Shown piece after piece: positions 4,768 through 7,697 of a stretch of 7,697 bases of DNA. Each line of letters starts with the position of its first letter. Within the stretch, counting starts at the first letter, position 1. A program made the translations under genes and the position numbers. The stretch covers positions 1 through 7,697 of the forward strand of contig WJJU01000081.1 of the NCBI GenBank assembly GCA_014729595.1, read 5' to 3'. Under the pieces are notes generated by a model, which saw only the letters and a program-made list of their open reading frames with translations, ran no database searches and was not told the origin of the DNA. Origin of the DNA: Chitinivibrionales bacterium. Lineage in GTDB: Bacteria; Fibrobacterota; Chitinivibrionia; Chitinivibrionales; WJMI01.

Positions 4768-7697
4768 ATGAATATGTCGTTTCGTTTTATCGCGTCGGCA
4801 ATCTTTTTGACTGTCTTTTCGCTTCATTTATGTTCACCGTCGTGTGCGGCGGCAGATGACAAAGCGGAAGAGCTGCGAAGGAAAATCGCCGAGCTTAAAC
4901 GCAAAAAGGAAGAGCTGGCTCGAAAACGCCAAGCGAAGATGGAGCAAAAAGCGCCGTCGGGTGAAGCGCTCGGCGTGACCATCGCCCGCTACGAGAACCT
5001 CTACGACAAGTGTGCCGGCCAAAAAAGCGATCGATGCGCCGATGTTATGTATACGTTGGGCAGGCTTTACTACGAGAAGGCCCGCGAAGACTACATACAG
5101 GCGCGAAACGATTACGAAAAAGCTATGGACAAATGGGAGCGAAGCGGTGTTGGCACGGAGCCGACCAATCCGGTGCCCGATTACTCCAAGGCGCTGGAGA
5201 TGTACCGCAAGAGCGTAGAAAAATACCCGAATTTCGAAAAGGCCGACGAAGGCTATTACCAGCTTGGCAATATCCTTCTGGTTAGCGGCGAACTGGCAAA
5301 ATCACGGGAGGCTTTCGAACAGCTTTTAGAGAAAACGCCCAACAGCGTTCGCGCCTCCGCCGCGCATTTTCGTATCGCCGATTTCTGCTTTATTGATCGC
5401 GACTACTCGTGCGCTCTTAGGCATATTGAGAAGATCGACCCGTCGAAGGTCAGTCTTAAGGTGCAAGAGATGGCGCACTATCGAAAGGCCGAAATTTACT
5501 ACAATAGGGCCGAATTCGACAAGGCGGCTGAGTTGTTTTACGAGTATGTGGAACGATGTGACGCCGGTCAGTACGTGGACAAGGACCTGCGGGATGAAGC
5601 GTTGGAGTATATGGCCATCAGCTTTTCGGATATGCCCGAAGGTGCTCAGGCCGCGGTTAATTTCTTCAAAAAGCGTGGCCGCAAGCCGTATGAAGATTAC
5701 CTCATTTATACGGTCGGCATGAAAAATTTCGACCACGGGCAATACAGCCAAGCTCTTACGGCACTTAAAACGGCCCTTGACACCTATCCCTATTACAAGG
5801 CCGCGCCGGTCGCTCAACAAATGGTGATCAACTGCTATGTTATTCGTAAAAAGTACGAAGAAGCAAACCGGGCGAGAGAGCGCTTGGTCGACAGATACGG
5901 GGCCGAGAGCGAATGGGCGTCCAGGAACGCCAAGGATAAAGCCGCACTCGAAAATGCCCAAACCCAGGTAGCCAAGGCGCTGGCCGCGTTACCGATTTAC
6001 TTTCATGCCGAATTTCAAAAGACCAAGAAAAGGGACGCCGCCCAAAAAGCGTTGGAGCGGTACGAAGAATATTTTGAAAAGTTTCCGAACAATAAGTGGA
6101 AAGTGTACGAATTTAAGTACAATGTCGCGGAAATACACAATACGCTTGGAAACTACCAAAAAGCGGCGGAATGCTACGATTACGTCGCGCAGGCCGACTT
6201 ATCGACCTATCCCAAATTCGTTCCCGACGAAATTGATACTTTCGCGTTGGATCAGGAGGAAATAGAGCGGCGGCGCGCAGAGCGGAAAAAGTCCAGCCCC
6301 GTAAACATATCCCAAGAGGACGCCGGTTACAACGCCGTCGTCGCTTTGGACAATTTGCGTAAAAAGGTCATGGCGAAAGAGGGGTTGGACGATCGGCAAA
6401 TGTATGATCGGCCGGAAACCCAAAAACTACTTAAGTACATTGTCGCATTCGAACGACGTTTTCCGAACAACTCGAATGCGCCGGAATTGCTCTATTTAGG
6501 CGGCAACATACATTACTCGGCGGAAAAGTATCAAAAGGCGATCGCTGAGTTCAGAAAGATTGTCGACATGTATCCTAATCATAAAATCACCGATAAGGCG
6601 CAGAGGATGCTGGCCAATTCCTACTCCGCTTCGGGTGAGTATCATCTTGCGCTGGCGCAGTACCGTACCTTGCTGGCGGACGAAAAACCGGGGACTCCAG
6701 GGTACGCGGAAGTGCTCGACCTGGCCGCCGGCGCGCTCTTTAAAAAAGCCAATGACATGAAAAAAGGAGGGGATTTTATCGGAGCGGCGGCCGAGTTTAA
6801 AAACGTTGCCGACGAGTTCCCCAAGAGCAAAGTGGTAGATCGTGCATGGTTTGAAGCGGCTAATACGTACGAAGAGGCGAACAGCTTCGAGGAGGCGGCC
6901 AAGACATTCGTCGAGTTGGGCGAGCGTTTTCCGAAATCAAAACTGCGAGAAAAAGCGTACGTAAGAGCGGCCGAGGCGTACAAAAAAAGCGGTATGATGA
7001 GCGAGGCGGCGAAGGTATACGAGTTGGCGGCGACAAAAATTACGGGGGCCGATTACGCAATACCCAGTCTGTCAATGGCGGCCAAAGCATACGAGAAGGC
7101 TAAGGAATACGGTACCGCCGCCAAAATGTCGGAGACGATTTTCAGCCGCTTTCCAAAGGATAAACGCGCGCCTCAGGGGTTATATGAGGCGGGGTTGATG
7201 TACGAAAAGGCCAAGCGGTTTGAGGATGCCGTCAGGGTTTACGGTGTTCTTGCGGAAAAGTTTCCACAATCCGAGTACGCTGCTGAGGGCGCATATTCAA
7301 TCGGATTTTGCTACGAGAAAATGAATAAAAAGCAGGAAATGGCAAATGCGTTTGCCGATTTTGCTCAAAAGTTCACCGAGAACAAATCGAAACAAGTCAT
7401 GGCGCTGGTGCGGGCGGCCGAGGCGTATAGCGATTTGAATCAAATGACGCAGGCGCAAAAGTATGCGGAGACGGCTGCGAATGTGTACGAGCAGTTTAAA
7501 CGGAAGGCCGATATCGATTTGGTCGCCGCCTCCAAAGCTTACTACATGCTCGGAGAGATACATCAAAAGGTCTTCAATGCAATAACCTTGCGCGGCAGGA
7601 GCGAGAAGCAAGTCCAGGCAAAGCTCAAAGAAAAAGTAAAGGCACTGGAGCCGGTTCTTAAATCGTATGCCAAAGCGATCGAGCTTGGAGTGGCGGA
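4768..7697 (+). CDS. Giant exported TPR-repeat protein (3' end outside the window)
   Basis: An uninterrupted frame of 976 codons plus two bases, still open at the right edge. Residues 1-29 form a signal peptide (MNMSFRFIAS, hydrophobic core, SCAAA|DDK). C22 and C26 do not sit in a good lipobox, so a soluble or peripheral periplasmic protein is more likely than a lipoprotein. Residues 30-61 are a charged coiled coil (AEELRRKIAELKRKKEEL). C82 and C90 flank a short loop before the first helices (ADVMYTLGRLYYEKA). TPRs fill the rest: clear units at 153-189 and 439-475, then a nearly continuous 37-residue array from 565. A highly charged segment at 496-508 (QEEIERRRAERKK) separates the two halves. 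The units carry the FP-x-S start typical of CpoB/BamD-type TPRs. The overall pattern recalls the exported TPR proteins encoded beside TolQR-like motors and gliding genes in deltaproteobacteria. Likely a periplasmic scaffold binding the proteins of genes 1 and 2; no enzymatic motif is seen. Third gene of the operon. Confidence 0.9.
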   Translation, partial: MNMSFRFIASAIFLTVFSLHLCSPSCAAADDKAEELRRKIAELKRKKEELARKRQAKMEQKAPSGEALGVTIARYENLYDKCAGQKSDRCADVMYTLGRLYYEKAREDYIQARNDYEKAMDKWERSGVGTEPTNPVPDYSKALEMYRKSVEKYPNFEKADEGYYQLGNILLVSGELAKSREAFEQLLEKTPNSVRASAAHFRIADFCFIDRDYSCALRHIEKIDPSKVSLKVQEMAHYRKAEIYYNRAEFDKAAELFYEYVERCDAGQYVDKDLRDEALEYMAISFSDMPEGAQAAVNFFKKRGRKPYEDYLIYTVGMKNFDHGQYSQALTALKTALDTYPYYKAAPVAQQMVINCYVIRKKYEEANRARERLVDRYGAESEWASRNAKDKAALENAQTQVAKALAALPIYFHAEFQKTKKRDAAQKALERYEEYFEKFPNNKWKVYEFKYNVAEIHNTLGNYQKAAECYDYVAQADLSTYPKFVPDEIDTFALDQEEIERRRAERKKSSPVNISQEDAGYNAVVALDNLRKKVMAKEGLDDRQMYDRPETQKLLKYIVAFERRFPNNSNAPELLYLGGNIHYSAEKYQKAIAEFRKIVDMYPNHKITDKAQRMLANSYSASGEYHLALAQYRTLLADEKPGTPGYAEVLDLAAGALFKKANDMKKGGDFIGAAAEFKNVADEFPKSKVVDRAWFEAANTYEEANSFEEAAKTFVELGERFPKSKLREKAYVRAAEAYKKSGMMSEAAKVYELAATKITGADYAIPSLSMAAKAYEKAKEYGTAAKMSETIFSRFPKDKRAPQGLYEAGLMYEKAKRFEDAVRVYGVLAEKFPQSEYAAEGAYSIGFCYEKMNKKQEMANAFADFAQKFTENKSKQVMALVRAAEAYSDLNQMTQAQKYAETAANVYEQFKRKADIDLVAASKAYYMLGEIHQKVFNAITLRGRSEKQVQAKLKEKVKALEPVLKSYAKAIELGVA
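6460..7371 (+). repeat. Tandem 37-residue TPR units in gene 3
   Basis: Counting residues shows an exact 37-residue period: 565-601, 602-638, then one expanded 45-residue segment (639-683), then 684-720, 721-757, 758-794, 795-831 and 832-868. A further, looser unit begins at 869. Most begin with an FP or YP turn (FPNNS, YPNHK, FPKSK, FPKSK, FPKDK, FPQSE) and share an A...AA..YE...EAA..Y core. Classical TPRs are 34 residues; 37 gives a longer inter-repeat turn, as in CpoB/BamD-like proteins. The DNA is not closely conserved between units, so these are old duplications. Confidence 0.85.

Noticed and set aside
4768..4857. Gene 3 product as a lipoprotein anchored at C22 or C26
   Set aside because: The residues before each cysteine (LHL and SPS) do not make a good lipobox, and a standard AAA|D cleavage site follows.
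5326..5961. A 211-codon antisense frame under gene 3
   Set aside because: It is opposite a clear TPR coding region with no supporting features.

Overview
The window looks like bacterial chromosomal DNA from a diderm (Gram-negative-type) organism. Three long genes read rightward in series, and each encodes a protein with a Sec-type signal peptide. Their domains are a peptidoglycan-binding OmpA domain, an outer-membrane beta-barrel and large TPR arrays. The mix of OmpA with thrombospondin type-3 repeats, a PorV/UPF0164-like barrel and giant exported TPR proteins is most familiar from the FCB superphylum (Fibrobacterota and relatives) and some deltaproteobacterial lineages. That placement is inference; there is no rRNA or marker gene here.

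Layout. Bases 1-118 may hold the 5' end of an unrecognised minus-strand gene running off the left edge (low confidence). Bases 119-600 hold no convincing gene, only G tracts, small inverted repeats and one weak terminator-like hairpin. A near-consensus sigma-70-type promoter at 601-629 (TTGACA, 17-bp spacer, TATATT) points into the operon. Gene 1 (732-2231) encodes an exported right-handed beta-helix joined to three 33-residue thrombospondin type-3 repeats and a C-terminal OmpA domain. Gene 2 (2257-4659) follows after 25 bp and encodes a predicted outer-membrane beta-barrel fused to a TPR array and a charged coiled-coil tail. A 108-bp gap holds three successive triloop hairpins. Gene 3 (4768 to beyond 7697) encodes an exported protein of more than 976 residues: an N-terminal coiled coil, then TPRs throughout, with a strikingly regular 37-residue period.

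Together the three genes look like one transcription unit for an envelope assembly. The OmpA protein would hold peptidoglycan and present a beta-helix. The barrel would sit in the outer membrane with its TPR/coiled-coil domain in the periplasm. The giant TPR protein would be a periplasmic scaffold. The closest conceptual parallels are Tol-Pal/CpoB-type systems and the TPR/OmpA components of Myxococcus gliding and TolQR-like motor clusters. No motor gene is visible in this window, so the function stays open. The domain fusions in genes 1 and 2 and the intergenic hairpin cluster are the most unusual items.
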